Origin: an uncultured Saprospiraceae bacterium
Lineage (GTDB): Bacteria; Bacteroidota; Bacteroidia; Chitinophagales; Saprospiraceae
Reading direction: 5' to 3'
DNA: 64,000 bases
NCBI GenBank assembly: GCA_937951615.1
Contig: CALFBH010000096.1
Coordinates: forward strand, 1 to 64,000
The position numbers and the translations under genes are program-made. This document shows positions 1-9,923 of this stretch, one piece after another. Every line of letters starts with the position of its first letter. Within the stretch, counting starts at the first letter, position 1. The notes below the pieces were generated by a model that had not been told where the DNA came from, searched no databases, and saw nothing but the letters and a program-made list of their open reading frames with translations.

Positions 1-240
1 TTAATTGGTTCAGCTATTCAATCATCCAGAAGGGATGAAATGTTTATAGAAAATCCTTAGCGCGAGACGGGTTCGACTCCTACAGAGTCGCATATAACGG
101 GCAAATTGCAGGGCTATAAACATTTTACACCCTTCGGGGTATCGGTAAATCAATTAATGGATAATTCCGAAAATTAATAATCAAAACTTTGTCGAATACC
201 CCAATTTCCTAATACCCCATTGTCCAAAGTCCAGTAAGGG
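1..240. repeat. Intergenic DNA made of dispersed palindromic repeats
   Basis: No gene is visible in the first 329 bases. The stretch holds small palindromes of the kind seen again at 24830-24995: GACTC-CTACA-GAGTC near 75-90, and an ACCC-TTCG-GGGT-like hairpin near 127-140. Both lie next to a motif resembling gaaatgtttatagaaa. A segment at about 203-236 (cctaataccccattgtcc) is nearly repeated at 18519-18552, so it is a second dispersed family. Function is unknown. Confidence 0.5.
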
Positions 241-329
241 CGAATAATTCAGCAACTTTGCAAAAGTGTACAGCAACTTAAGTTTAGATATTTTAAACTT
301 AAGCTTGTGCTTAAATTTATACTTAAAAT

Positions 330-1142
330 TTGATACTATTATTTGAAATAGGTTTTCTCGAAGTGACCATCTGGGATATTCTTGATGTCCTGATTGTCGG
401 CTTTCTTATCTACCAAATCTACAAACTGCTGCGAGGAAGCTTGGCTTTCAATATTGTGGTTGGTTTGGGCTTACTGTTTCTGGTGGCAAATATAGTGACC
501 TATTTGGGCATGGATATGTTGTCTACCATCCTCAATAGTTTTGTCAGTTTAGGACTATTGGCCTTGCTGATCGTATTTCAGCCCGAAGTTCGTCGCTTTC
601 TTATTGTATTAGGGCGCGGCACAATAGCAGGACGGGAAAATATAGTCCGAAGATTTCTGGGGAGGGAATGGAATATTGAATATAATAATGCCACTATACA
701 AAGCGTCCTGCGTTCAGTACAAGGTTTTTCCAAAACAAAAACAGGTGCATTAATTATTTTCTCTCGCGATGCCAATGTGGTCAGTTTTAGCAGTTCAGGT
801 GTCATACTAGAAGCTGATATTTCTTCCAAATTATTAGAAAGTATTTTTAATAAAGAAAGTCCTTTGCATGACGGGGCAGTTATTATCAATGACAATAAAA
901 TACATGCGGCCAGTTGTGTCCTGCCAGTGTCGGATAATCCCAATTTGCCAGATACGCTGGGACTACGCCATCGGGCAGCAGTAGGCGTCACGGAAACGAC
1001 CGATGTCCTCGCCCTTATTGTTTCTGAAGAAACAGGGACTTTTTCGATAGCCCGTGGAGGAAAGATTACATCTGACCTAAGCCTTAAGCAGGTAGAAAAT
1101 CGACTGAAAAAAATGTATGAAGAATTTTATGATATAGATTAA
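330..1142 (+). CDS. cdaA: Diadenylate cyclase CdaA (c-di-AMP synthase)
   Basis: This membrane enzyme condenses two ATP into the second messenger c-di-AMP, which controls osmolyte and potassium balance and envelope homeostasis in many bacteria. The 270-residue protein has three predicted membrane helices (about residues 13-35, 42-60 and 66-84). A DisA_N-type catalytic domain follows, with the DGA motif at 181-183 and the RHR motif at 213-215, both typical of active enzymes. The length fits the CdaA family. The start used is a TTG; no in-frame ATG occurs before the first helix, and the N-terminus LLFEIGFL resembles other Bacteroidota CdaA proteins. The usual neighbour folP is not in view. The stop is followed by 268 bases leading to susC. 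Confidence 0.92.
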   Translation: MILLFEIGFLEVTIWDILDVLIVGFLIYQIYKLLRGSLAFNIVVGLGLLFLVANIVTYLGMDMLSTILNSFVSLGLLALLIVFQPEVRRFLIVLGRGTIAGRENIVRRFLGREWNIEYNNATIQSVLRSVQGFSKTKTGALIIFSRDANVVSFSSSGVILEADISSKLLESIFNKESPLHDGAVIINDNKIHAASCVLPVSDNPNLPDTLGLRHRAAVGVTETTDVLALIVSEETGTFSIARGGKITSDLSLKQVENRLKKMYEEFYDID

Positions 1143-1313
1143 TTTGAATCTCAAATTATTTTGAATAAGAATAGAAAGATAGGAGAATAGGTGTGCAATC
1201 TTACGAAAGTATAAAAAATGCATTTTTAGCAACTTGTGCAGAAATGACAAAGAAACATGTTTGTCCGAAATTTTCTATGGTTTTTTATACGGCATGAAAA
1301 ATATTCAATTAAA

Positions 1314-1347
1314 TTGTTATGAAATTGTTAATAAATATATAACTTCG
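1314..1347 (+). promoter_or_regulatory. Possible promoter of the susC-susD operon
   Basis: TTG at 1314-1316 and TAACTTCG at 1340-1347 resemble the Bacteroidota -33 TTG and -7 TAnnTTTG boxes, with a spacer of 23. The -7 box has one mismatch, so this is a weak call. It would give an mRNA leader of about 55 bases before the susC start at 1411. Confidence 0.3.
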
Positions 1348-1410
1348 TGTAGCCTTAACACAAAGACAACGTAAAATCAAAATCAATTAAAAATAAACTA
1401 ACTATTAAGT

Positions 1411-4400
1411 ATGAGAGCAAAGACCTTTAACTATTTGAAGTGCCTGTTTGCCTTGCTGCTCCTGATGGGGCTGAGCAATGTAATGATGGCTCAACAAACA
1501 ATTTCCGGTGTGGTAACAGATGATGCTGGGGAAGCTTTACCTTTTGCAAATGTATTTGTAGAGGGTACGACTATTGGTACGACAACAGATATTGATGGCA
1601 ATTACACCCTAAAAATACCAGAAGGTGCCAGTAATTTGGTTATTTCATTTACAGGCTATACAGATCAGGTGTTACCTATCGGCAGTGGCGGTACATTGAA
1701 TTGCACAATGCAAGAAGGAACAATACTCGATGAAGTGGTCGTGATTGGTTATGGCTCCGTAAAAAAGAGTGATGCAACAGGGGCGGTGGTGAGTGTTGGA
1801 GCGGATGATTTTAATAAAGGCGTCATTTCTTCTCCAGAGCAATTGCTCCAGGGTAGAGCTGCTGGTGTTCAGATTACCTCTTCAAGTGGAGAACCAGGCT
1901 CTGGAATCAATATGCGTATCCGTGGTACTTCTTCTGTACGGAATGGTAATAATCCACTTTTCGTAGTAGATGGTGTGCCATTAAGCGGTGGCGACTCAGG
2001 TGGAGGAGGAGCGGATGCTGGTCTTGGAAGCAGCACTGCCAGAAATCCACTGAACTTCCTGAATCCAAATGATATTGCAAGTATTGATATCCTTAAAGAT
2101 GCTTCCGCAACAGCTATTTATGGTTCGCGTGGTGCAAATGGTGTTGTTATTATTACAACGAAAAAAGGAACAGAAGGAAAAGGAAGCCTTAGTTATGATT
2201 ATTCACTAGGTATTAGCAATGTCAGCAAAAAATATGACTTACTGAGTGGAAGTGAATATCTGGAAGCTTGGAGTTTCTTTAATCCTTCTGCTAATGTTGC
2301 AGATCAAGATTTTGGTGGCGATACAGACTGGCAGGATGAAATTTTCCGCACGGCTATCACGCACAATCATAATGTTTCTTATGGAGGAAGCAGTTCTAAA
2401 GGAGACTATCTGTTTTCTTTAGGTTATCAAGATCAGGAAGGTGTTGTAGAAAATAGTGGGATGAAAAGAATTTCAGCTCGTTTCAATGGCTCAAGAAGTT
2501 TTATTGATGACAGGTTGAAAATTTCTACACAATTGGCTTTGGCAGATGTACATGATGATAATGTGCCTATTACAGACAATTCTGGTTTTGAAGGAGATTT
2601 GATTGCCGCAGCCTTAAAGTTCAACCCAACAGTACCCGTTGCAGATTCAGATGGAAATCCTGTACAACTTGGTGTTCCAGAACCTAATCCTCGTGCCATT
2701 CTCGATTATAGCAAAAGTTTTACCAATACACTTAGAGGACTAGCAAGTATGACAGGTGAATTGGCTATTACGAATGATTTGAGTTTCACTTCCCGCCTAG
2801 GATATGATCGTTCTCTATCCAAAAGAAAAGATGCTTTCTCTGGCAACCTGGTTGCTAATGGAATATGGGACGGACAAAGCGAGGATACTAAAAAAGGAAG
2901 ATTATTCCTCAATGATGTAGAAGGACAAAATACGCTATGGGAAAATTTCCTGACGTATAATAAAGAGCTTACAGATGCTGTAGATTTCTCTGCCTTGGTT
3001 GGATATTCTTATCAGGAGTTTCGTTCAGGAAACAATTCAGTAGAAATGACTAATTTCAGAACAGAAAATCTGAATGAAATGTTGAACAACTATGCAGCGG
3101 TAGATGTTAGAGAACCTAACTCTATTGTGCCAACTAATTCAGGTTTCTTCATTGATGAATTACAGTCTTACTACGGACGTTTGAATTTTGGTTATATGGA
3201 TAAATATCTGGTTACAGCTACAGTAAGGGCAGATGGTTCTACTAAGTTTGGTAGTGGTAATCAATATGGTATCTTTCCATCTTTTGCTTTAAAATGGAGA
3301 ATTGCTGAGGAAGGATTTGTAGGAGATGCAGTCGATGATTTGAGCTTCCGTATAGGTTATGGTATAACTGGAAATCAAGAGTTTGGACACAACCTATTTA
3401 CAGACAGACAACGTTATGGAAACTGGGATATTGATAATGGTGGAAATGTAAATGGCGGCGATTTATCGCAGGTGGCTTTTGCCAATGAAAACCTGAAATG
3501 GGAATCCACTGCTCAATTTAATGCAGGATTAGATTTCGCTGTAGCTAATTATAAATTGAGTGGAACATTAGATTTTTATAGAAAAAATACAAATGACCTG
3601 CTGATTCAATTGGTTTCTGCACAGCCTGCACCAAATCCATTCGTTTGGACGAATCTTGACGCTGATGTAATCAATCAAGGCGTAGAGTTAGGATTGAATT
3701 ACTTGGCTCTCGATAAAGGCGATTTTAGTTGGAATATTCAGGCTAATGTAGCTTATAATGACAATAAAGTGCAAAACCTCGGTGGCTTAGTTATTAATAC
3801 TGGTGCTATTAATGGTCAGGGACTATCAGGTGCTTTTGTACAAAGAATTGCGGAAGACCAGCCATTATACGCTTTCTTCCTGAGAGAGTTTAATGGTTAT
3901 AATGACGATGGCTCTGTACAATTATATGAAGGCGGTGATGTACAAAAATTTGTAGGTGCCAGCCCACTTCCAAAGTGGAATACAGGTATCACGAATACTT
4001 TCGAATACGGCGACCTTGCTTTCAGCTTCTTCTTTACAGGGCAGTTTGGTCACTACGTTTATAGTAATACGGACAATGCTTTCTTCACTGCTGGTTCTAT
4101 CGGTGGTGGACGTAACGTTACGCAGGCAGCCGTTGACCAGTCTCTTTTTGTTGATCCTAATGGAGAAAACAGAACCAATGCACCAGATGTATCTACAAGA
4201 TTCCTGGAAAAAGCGGATTTCATGAGATTACAAAACGTAACGCTTGCATATAATTTGAAACCAAATACTGATGTTATCAGAGGGGTTAGATTGTTTGTTA
4301 CAGGTCAGAATCTGGCAGTATTCACAGGATACAGTGGACAAGATCCTGAAGTAAATACCAATAAACAAATTGACGGTGTACCTTCTTTTGGAATTGATTA

Positions 4401-4455
4401 CACTACTTATCCAAGAGCAAGAACAATTACTCTTGGTGCTAATGTTACTTTCTAA
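1411..4455 (+). CDS. SusC-family TonB-dependent outer-membrane transporter
   Basis: This is an outer-membrane receptor that imports oligosaccharides using TonB energy, working as a complex with the SusD lipoprotein encoded next. The 1014-residue protein has a signal peptide (about 1-27), then a carboxypeptidase-regulatory-like beta-sandwich (about 28-105). A plug domain follows, starting with the DEVVVIGYG segment near 108 and containing the family hallmark ILKDASATAIYGSRGANGVV near 228-248. The rest is a beta-barrel ending in the aromatic-terminated strand TITLGANVTF. Length and motifs match the SusC/RagA family. It begins a plus-strand gene set that ends with a GH32 enzyme, so the likely cargo is a fructan or fructo-oligosaccharide (inference from context). 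Confidence 0.95.
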   Translation: MRAKTFNYLKCLFALLLLMGLSNVMMAQQTISGVVTDDAGEALPFANVFVEGTTIGTTTDIDGNYTLKIPEGASNLVISFTGYTDQVLPIGSGGTLNCTMQEGTILDEVVVIGYGSVKKSDATGAVVSVGADDFNKGVISSPEQLLQGRAAGVQITSSSGEPGSGINMRIRGTSSVRNGNNPLFVVDGVPLSGGDSGGGGADAGLGSSTARNPLNFLNPNDIASIDILKDASATAIYGSRGANGVVIITTKKGTEGKGSLSYDYSLGISNVSKKYDLLSGSEYLEAWSFFNPSANVADQDFGGDTDWQDEIFRTAITHNHNVSYGGSSSKGDYLFSLGYQDQEGVVENSGMKRISARFNGSRSFIDDRLKISTQLALADVHDDNVPITDNSGFEGDLIAAALKFNPTVPVADSDGNPVQLGVPEPNPRAILDYSKSFTNTLRGLASMTGELAITNDLSFTSRLGYDRSLSKRKDAFSGNLVANGIWDGQSEDTKKGRLFLNDVEGQNTLWENFLTYNKELTDAVDFSALVGYSYQEFRSGNNSVEMTNFRTENLNEMLNNYAAVDVREPNSIVPTNSGFFIDELQSYYGRLNFGYMDKYLVTATVRADGSTKFGSGNQYGIFPSFALKWRIAEEGFVGDAVDDLSFRIGYGITGNQEFGHNLFTDRQRYGNWDIDNGGNVNGGDLSQVAFANENLKWESTAQFNAGLDFAVANYKLSGTLDFYRKNTNDLLIQLVSAQPAPNPFVWTNLDADVINQGVELGLNYLALDKGDFSWNIQANVAYNDNKVQNLGGLVINTGAINGQGLSGAFVQRIAEDQPLYAFFLREFNGYNDDGSVQLYEGGDVQKFVGASPLPKWNTGITNTFEYGDLAFSFFFTGQFGHYVYSNTDNAFFTAGSIGGGRNVTQAAVDQSLFVDPNGENRTNAPDVSTRFLEKADFMRLQNVTLAYNLKPNTDVIRGVRLFVTGQNLAVFTGYSGQDPEVNTNKQIDGVPSFGIDYTTYPRARTITLGANVTF

Positions 4456-4498
4456 TTGAATAAAAACTAAATAAGCAATAATCGTAAATATTATTATT

Positions 4499-6019
4499 AT
4501 GAACAATAACATATTCACCAAGCCATTATGCTCGGTTTTATTGGCTGGTTTAATATTAATAGGATATTCCTGCACCAACTTAGAAGTACAGGAAACCGAC
4601 TCTGACTTTGTGGAAAGCACAGGGGGCGGAACAATTGATGCAGATCCCGCAGAATTGTTGAGTACAAATTATAATGATCTTGCTGCTTTCACAGACCAAG
4701 CCAATATCTACTCGCTTTATGCACACAGTTCGGATGAAATGATTCCTCCAACAAGAGGGGTAGATTGGGGAGATAACGGTGTATGGCGTACACTTCATGC
4801 ACACACTTGGGATCCTTCTCATTCCTTCGTTTTCAACGCATGGAATCAGTTGAATGAGCGCGTTTTCCGTTGCAACAGAACACTGGCAGCAGGAGGGATT
4901 ACGCCACAACAAACGGCTGAAGCCAAATTTATGCGGGCATATTATATGTTCCACGTTATGGATTTGTGGGGACAGGTGCCTTTCAGAGAAGTAGATCAGG
5001 GCGTAGATGTTGATCCTACAGTATTGACAAGAACGGAGGCTTTTGACTTTATTATTAGCGACTTGGAAGCTGCATTAACAGATTTGCCAGCAGGCGGACC
5101 AGGAGGAGTCACTACAGTTGCTACTAAATCTACTGCAAATACACTATTAGCAAGATTATATCTAAACAGAGCGGTCTATACTGCGAGCGCAGCAGAAGGA
5201 CCTTATTCATTTGACAATGCAGACATGGATAAAGTGATTCAGTATGCAGATGCAGTAAGTGCTGATGGCTATTCACTGGAAGCTAATTATTACGATAATT
5301 TTTCTCCGGATGCAGCAACAGAAATTATTTTTGCAAGTCCTACAGGATCACCGCAAAATAGAGTCTGGATGACTTTGCACTATGACCAAAATCCAAGTGG
5401 ATGGAATGGTTTTACCACATTATCAGATTTCTACGACAAATTTGAAGATGGTGACCAAAGAAAAGGAGAGCCTTCTCTAGCTTCTCAAGGCGTAGCAGGT
5501 GAGTATAATGGTGTCGGAAGAGGTTTCCTCATTGGACAACAATACAGCGATGATGCGACGATGACAATTGACAGTAGAACACAACTTCCACTTCAATTTA
5601 CACCAGATGTGCCATTAGCAGGAGCAACAACAGACAAAGGGATTCGCGTGATGAAGTATCACCCATCTAATTTTGGAGATACTAAATATGTACTCCTTCG
5701 TTATGGTGATGTTGTATTAATGAAAGCTGAAGCTCTGATGAGAAAAGGTGATGCAGCAGGTGCCTTAGCAGAAGTGAACGCACTGCGTGCAGTGAGAAGT
5801 GCAGATCCATTGACTTCATTAGACGAAGCCGCAATGTTGGACGAAAGAGCTCGTGAAATGTATTGGGAAGGTGTACGTAGAATTGACCAGATTAGATTTA
5901 GTACATTCACAAGTGCATGGCAAGAGAAAAGTGGTACAGAAGCACATCGTGTATTATACCCAGTACCAGCATTGGCTATTGCATCCAATCCAAATCTAAA
6001 ACAAAATAACGGCTATTAG
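4499..6019 (+). CDS. SusD/RagB-family surface glycan-binding lipoprotein
   Basis: This is the partner of the SusC barrel, forming the lid that binds glycan at the cell surface. The 506-residue precursor has a lipoprotein signal peptide with Cys25 (IGYSC), followed by acidic residues consistent with surface export of Bacteroidota lipoproteins. The middle carries the tetratricopeptide-like helical repeats of SusD, including AEAKFMRAYYMFHVMDLWG. The C-terminal half has the family-typical VVLMKAEALMRKGDAAGAL and the ending YPVPALAIASNPNLKQN-GY. It lies 43 bases after susC and is almost certainly co-transcribed. A strong hairpin follows the stop. Substrate is inferred to be fructan from the downstream GH32 gene. 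Confidence 0.94.
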   Translation: MNNNIFTKPLCSVLLAGLILIGYSCTNLEVQETDSDFVESTGGGTIDADPAELLSTNYNDLAAFTDQANIYSLYAHSSDEMIPPTRGVDWGDNGVWRTLHAHTWDPSHSFVFNAWNQLNERVFRCNRTLAAGGITPQQTAEAKFMRAYYMFHVMDLWGQVPFREVDQGVDVDPTVLTRTEAFDFIISDLEAALTDLPAGGPGGVTTVATKSTANTLLARLYLNRAVYTASAAEGPYSFDNADMDKVIQYADAVSADGYSLEANYYDNFSPDAATEIIFASPTGSPQNRVWMTLHYDQNPSGWNGFTTLSDFYDKFEDGDQRKGEPSLASQGVAGEYNGVGRGFLIGQQYSDDATMTIDSRTQLPLQFTPDVPLAGATTDKGIRVMKYHPSNFGDTKYVLLRYGDVVLMKAEALMRKGDAAGALAEVNALRAVRSADPLTSLDEAAMLDERAREMYWEGVRRIDQIRFSTFTSAWQEKSGTEAHRVLYPVPALAIASNPNLKQNNGY

Positions 6020-6054
6020 ATGAGTTTAGTCTAAAACCGTTTTTGTTAATAAAA

Positions 6055-6091
6055 AAAGATAGGTTACTCTGGTCTGGAGTAACCTATCTTT
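6055..6091 (+). terminator. Strong hairpin after susD (terminator or attenuator)
   Basis: A perfect 15-base inverted repeat (aaagataggttactc / gagtaacctatcttt) with a 7-base loop lies 35 bases after the susD stop. It is flanked by an A-run on the left and a T-containing stretch on the right. It probably ends or attenuates most transcripts from the susCD genes, leaving lower expression of the genes downstream. Confidence 0.7.
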
Positions 6092-6188
6092 CTATAAAAA
6101 AAACTTAGTGTACCTTAGTTCCTTAGTGGTTAATCAATATCCCGATGCGCTATCCAGTAAACCAATCTCCGTGTCCCTCCGTTCCTTA

Positions 6189-9100
6189 GTGTTTAAAAAA
6201 CGCCCCGATGCGCCACCTGGCCCAGTACTCCTTACCGTTCTAATAATTCTTCTCATAACATCCTGCAGCCCAAACAACAAAAACAACAAAACCCCACTAT
6301 TCCAAAAAATACCAGCAAGCCAATCAGGCATCAACTTCACCAACAATATCCAAAACACCGAAGACTTCAACATATTCAGCTACCGAAATTTCTACAACGG
6401 CGGCGGCGTAGGCATAGGAGACATCAATAACGACGGCTTGCCCGACATCCTCTTCACCGCCAATATGGGCAGCAATAAACTCTACCTCAATAAAGGCAAT
6501 TTTCAATTTGAAGACATTTCAGAAAAAGCTGGAATTGGCGAAGCCAATAAATGGAGCACAGGCATAGCCATGGTGGACATCAATGCTGATGGCTGGCTCG
6601 ACATATACATCTGCAACGCAGGCTACCGCAAAGGTATTGGACAACAAAATGCGCTCTACATCAATAATAAAAACCTAACATTCACCGAACAAGCTGCGGA
6701 CTACGGGCTTGACGAAAATGGCTACACCACCCACGCTGCATTTTTCGATTATGATATGGATGGCGATTTGGACTGTTATATTTTGAACAATAGTTTCATG
6801 CCAGTCAATACCCTCAATTATGAAAACAAAAGAGAGCTAAGAGCAGAAGACTGGCCGGTCAAAGATTTTCTAAAAGGCGGCGGCGACAAATTGCTGCGCA
6901 ATGATGTTGGAAAATTTACAGACGTATCCAAAGAAGCAGGAATTTACAGTAGCTTAATAGGCTTTGGACTAGGCGTAACAGTAGGCGACGTCAATAATGA
7001 CCACCTGCCCGATCTCTATATTTCCAATGATTTTTTTGAACGAGATTATCTCTACATCAATCAAGGAGACGGCACATTCAGCGAAGAAATAAAAGACAGG
7101 ATGCAGCACCTTAGCCTGGCTTCGATGGGAACGGATATGGCTGACATCAATAACGATGGTTATCCCGAAATATTCGCCACAGAAATGCTGCCCGAGTCAG
7201 ACTATCGACGAAAAACAACGACATTATTTGAAAATTATAACATTTATCAACTCAAATTACAACGCGACTTTTATCATCAATACATGCAAAATACTTTGCA
7301 GTTGAATAATAAAAACGGTTCATTCAGCGAGATTGCTTACTACAGTGGTGTAGCTGCTACAGACTGGAGTTGGGGCGCATTGATGTTTGATGCAGACAAT
7401 GATGGACATCGCGATATTTTTGTGTGTAATGGCGTCTATAATGATGTAACAGATCAAGATTTCATGGACTTTTTTGCAAATGATGTGGTACAAAAAATGG
7501 CATTGACGGGTAAAAAAGAAGACATAGAAAAAGTCATTGAAAAAATGCCTTCCGTCCCATTGCCCAATAAACTGTTTTTAAATAATCAAGACCTCACTTT
7601 TGCTGATGTAGGTAAGACTGAGGGTTTTGCTACACCCACTTTTTCTAATGGTGCTGCTTATGGAGATTTGGATAATGACGGCGACCTCGACTTAGTAGTC
7701 AATAATCTGAATCAAGAATCCTTTTTATACAAAAACAACAGCCAACACCATTTTCTAAAAGTACAATTGAAAGGTACAGATAAAAACACTTATGCCATCG
7801 GCTCAAAACTGACCTTATATCGGAATGGAGAAAAACTCAGTACTGAAATCGTGCCTACAAGAGGTTTTCAATCTTCTGTAGATTATACGGCTGTGTTTGG
7901 ATTGGGCAAAAATACTGAAGTGGATTCACTAGTTATTATATGGCATGACCGAAAAAAAACGCTACTCACCAAGCTGCCCATTGATACGACTTTAACTGTG
8001 GAAGCAGGTAATGCAGGAGTTTACAAAGCAGATATTCCGACAAACTCTAAGACCATTCTAACAGAAATATCCCATACTTTTGCAAGCCACGAAGAAGACA
8101 AATTTGCCGACTTTTATCAGGAAGGTTTATCTTTTAGAATGTTGTCTCACGAAGGACCAAAAGCCGCAGTAGGCGATGTAAATGGAGATGGCAAAGACGA
8201 TATTTTTATAGGTGGAGCAAGCGGACAATTTGATCAGCTCTACCTCCAAACCAAGACTGGTTGGACGACCAGAACACAAGATTTTGAAAAAGTTTCTAAT
8301 ATTGAGACTACAACCGCCGCACTGTTTGACGCCGATGGAGATGGCGATTTGGATTTATACGCAGGGGCGGGTGGCAATAATGCCTCTAGCAGTGGGGCTA
8401 ATATGCTTGACCGATTTTATTTAAATGACGGCAAAGGCAATTTTACACGAAAACCTGGAGCTTTGCCTCGTCATCGCAGAGACTTCAATACTGCGGTAGC
8501 TCGCCCTTATGATTGGGATGAAGATGGCGATTTAGATTTATTTGTCGGCAATCGAAGCAGGCTGGCTAATTATGGATTACCTGCATCTTCCTATTGGTAT
8601 GAAAATGACGGCACAGGCAATTTTACCAATATAGCAGAAAAAATCGGCATGGTCACAGATGCCAAATGGATTCAATTCGACAAAGATGAAAAGGCTAAAT
8701 TGGTCATGGTAGGAGAGTGGATGTACCCACGCATCTTTGAGTTTGTAAATGGCAAATTGGAGGAACAAAAAAGCAATCTATCCGACTATCTAGGCTGGTG
8801 GTATGCAGTGGAAGCAACAGATTTAGATGGAGATGGAGATCAGGATTTAATTCTCGGTAATCGTGGAGAGAATTTCTATTTTACAGGTTCACCCGATGCA
8901 CCAGCAAAACTTTGGGTAGCTGATTTTGATCAAAATGGGACGGCTGAAAAAATCATTACGCAACACCTAGATGGCAAAGACATGCCCATTCCATCCAAGC
9001 GAGAACTGACGGAACAACTGGTCAGCCTGAAAAAACAAAACCTCAAGCACAGCGAGTATGCCACCAAGTCCATTCAGGAATTATTTTCAAAAGAAGCCTT

Positions 9101-9494
9101 AAAGAAAGCCCTAGTTTCTGAAGCCACTTATTTCAAGTCTGCCATTGCGCTCAATGAAGGCAATGGGCGATTTACGATCAAGGCTTTGCCAGCGGAAGTG
9201 CAGTTTTCCTGTATCGCAGATATTCATTGTGCCGACCTCAATAATGACCAACATCAAGACTTGATTTTAGCTGGAAATGATTCGGGATTTATCCCACAAT
9301 TTTCTAAATTAGATGCCAGTTTTGGCCATGTTTTGCTGAATGACGGACAAGCAGATTTCCAAGTATTGGAAAGTGCAAAATCTGGCTTTTTTGTAAAAGG
9401 CGATGTAAAGCAGTTGGTGGAAATTGAGATTAATAATGAGCAATATATTTTGACTTTGGTAAATAATGGTAAACCTAAATTATTTAAAAAATAA
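6189..9494 (+). CDS. FG-GAP/VCBS-repeat lipoprotein with ASPIC/UnbV domain (CRTAC1-like)
   Basis: This is a large surface or periplasmic lipoprotein of the CRTAC1-like class. The open frame extends up to a GTG at 6108, but the first 27 codons there read through repeat-like DNA. Starting at the GTG at 6189 gives a clean lipoprotein signal peptide with lipobox ITSC and about 1101 residues. Many calcium-binding loops of the DxDxDG type are visible, for example DINNDGLPD, DINADGWLD, DYDMDGDLD, DLDNDGDLD and DADGDGDLD. They form two sets of beta-propeller blades. An ASPIC/UnbV domain between them contains AIGSKLTLY and PTRGFQSS. Molecular function in this family is not established; its place between susCD and sugar transporters suggests glycan or protein binding at the surface. 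It is a paralogue of the next gene. Confidence 0.85.
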   Translation: MFKKRPDAPPGPVLLTVLIILLITSCSPNNKNNKTPLFQKIPASQSGINFTNNIQNTEDFNIFSYRNFYNGGGVGIGDINNDGLPDILFTANMGSNKLYLNKGNFQFEDISEKAGIGEANKWSTGIAMVDINADGWLDIYICNAGYRKGIGQQNALYINNKNLTFTEQAADYGLDENGYTTHAAFFDYDMDGDLDCYILNNSFMPVNTLNYENKRELRAEDWPVKDFLKGGGDKLLRNDVGKFTDVSKEAGIYSSLIGFGLGVTVGDVNNDHLPDLYISNDFFERDYLYINQGDGTFSEEIKDRMQHLSLASMGTDMADINNDGYPEIFATEMLPESDYRRKTTTLFENYNIYQLKLQRDFYHQYMQNTLQLNNKNGSFSEIAYYSGVAATDWSWGALMFDADNDGHRDIFVCNGVYNDVTDQDFMDFFANDVVQKMALTGKKEDIEKVIEKMPSVPLPNKLFLNNQDLTFADVGKTEGFATPTFSNGAAYGDLDNDGDLDLVVNNLNQESFLYKNNSQHHFLKVQLKGTDKNTYAIGSKLTLYRNGEKLSTEIVPTRGFQSSVDYTAVFGLGKNTEVDSLVIIWHDRKKTLLTKLPIDTTLTVEAGNAGVYKADIPTNSKTILTEISHTFASHEEDKFADFYQEGLSFRMLSHEGPKAAVGDVNGDGKDDIFIGGASGQFDQLYLQTKTGWTTRTQDFEKVSNIETTTAALFDADGDGDLDLYAGAGGNNASSSGANMLDRFYLNDGKGNFTRKPGALPRHRRDFNTAVARPYDWDEDGDLDLFVGNRSRLANYGLPASSYWYENDGTGNFTNIAEKIGMVTDAKWIQFDKDEKAKLVMVGEWMYPRIFEFVNGKLEEQKSNLSDYLGWWYAVEATDLDGDGDQDLILGNRGENFYFTGSPDAPAKLWVADFDQNGTAEKIITQHLDGKDMPIPSKRELTEQLVSLKKQNLKHSEYATKSIQELFSKEALKKALVSEATYFKSAIALNEGNGRFTIKALPAEVQFSCIADIHCADLNNDQHQDLILAGNDSGFIPQFSKLDASFGHVLLNDGQADFQVLESAKSGFFVKGDVKQLVEIEINNEQYILTLVNNGKPKLFKK

Positions 9495-9565
9495 TCAATA
9501 CTTCAAGCTAATATCATGGCAGATTTGCATACATATTCCAAGATAAGTATTTCGCAAAGCGAAAA

Positions 9566-9690
9566 TACATCCCCTCTTGAGAGGGGAACCAAAGGGGTGT
9601 GTCAAAGCCAAGAAGGCACATTTGGAGGTGTATTATTTGCTAGTATTCCAGCCAACACACCCCTCTATTCCCCTCTCAAGAGGGGATGTA
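9566..9690. repeat. Inverted-repeat element with about 36-base arms
   Basis: The left arm (9566-9602) and right arm (9655-9690) are near-perfect reverse complements, each built around CCCCTCTTGAGAGGGG and a GGGGTGTGT segment. This looks like a small non-autonomous (MITE-like) or REP-like element. It sits between the two FG-GAP genes and is translated only if the ATG at 9516 is taken as the start of the second gene. Confidence 0.7.
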
Positions 9691-9836
9691 ATCTCTTACG
9701 AGATTACCTTGGAAACTTCGAAAAGTGGAGACTGTCATATTCATGTCCCCTTTTGGGTGGATTTTCCTGCAACTTAAAGCTAGGTGTTATAAAAAGGCTG
9801 AAAGCTATACCCTTTTTGCTGCATTTTCATAAACAC

Positions 9837-9912
9837 GTGAGGTTGAAACCTCACGCTTTTGCGAAGCAGACGTTATTTTCGCAAAAACGATTTCCCGATG
9901 GCTATCGGGAAA
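9837..9912. repeat. Two short palindromes upstream of second FG-GAP gene
   Basis: GTGAGGTT-GA-AACCTCAC lies at 9837-9854. The palindrome TTTCCCGAT-GGCT-ATCGGGAAA lies at 9891-9912. The second is repeated at 13294-13312 beyond the gene, so this FG-GAP gene is bracketed by two copies of the same small palindrome. Confidence 0.6.
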
Positions 9913-9923
9913 CCTACCGTGCA

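Noticed and set aside
55-95. tRNA-like T-arm (ggttcgactcc)
   Set aside because: No acceptor, D-arm or anticodon stem can be paired around it; it belongs to the palindromic repeat.
9516-9923. N-terminal 136 codons as part of the second FG-GAP protein
   Set aside because: They translate inverted-repeat DNA and bury the lipoprotein signal that starts at 9924.
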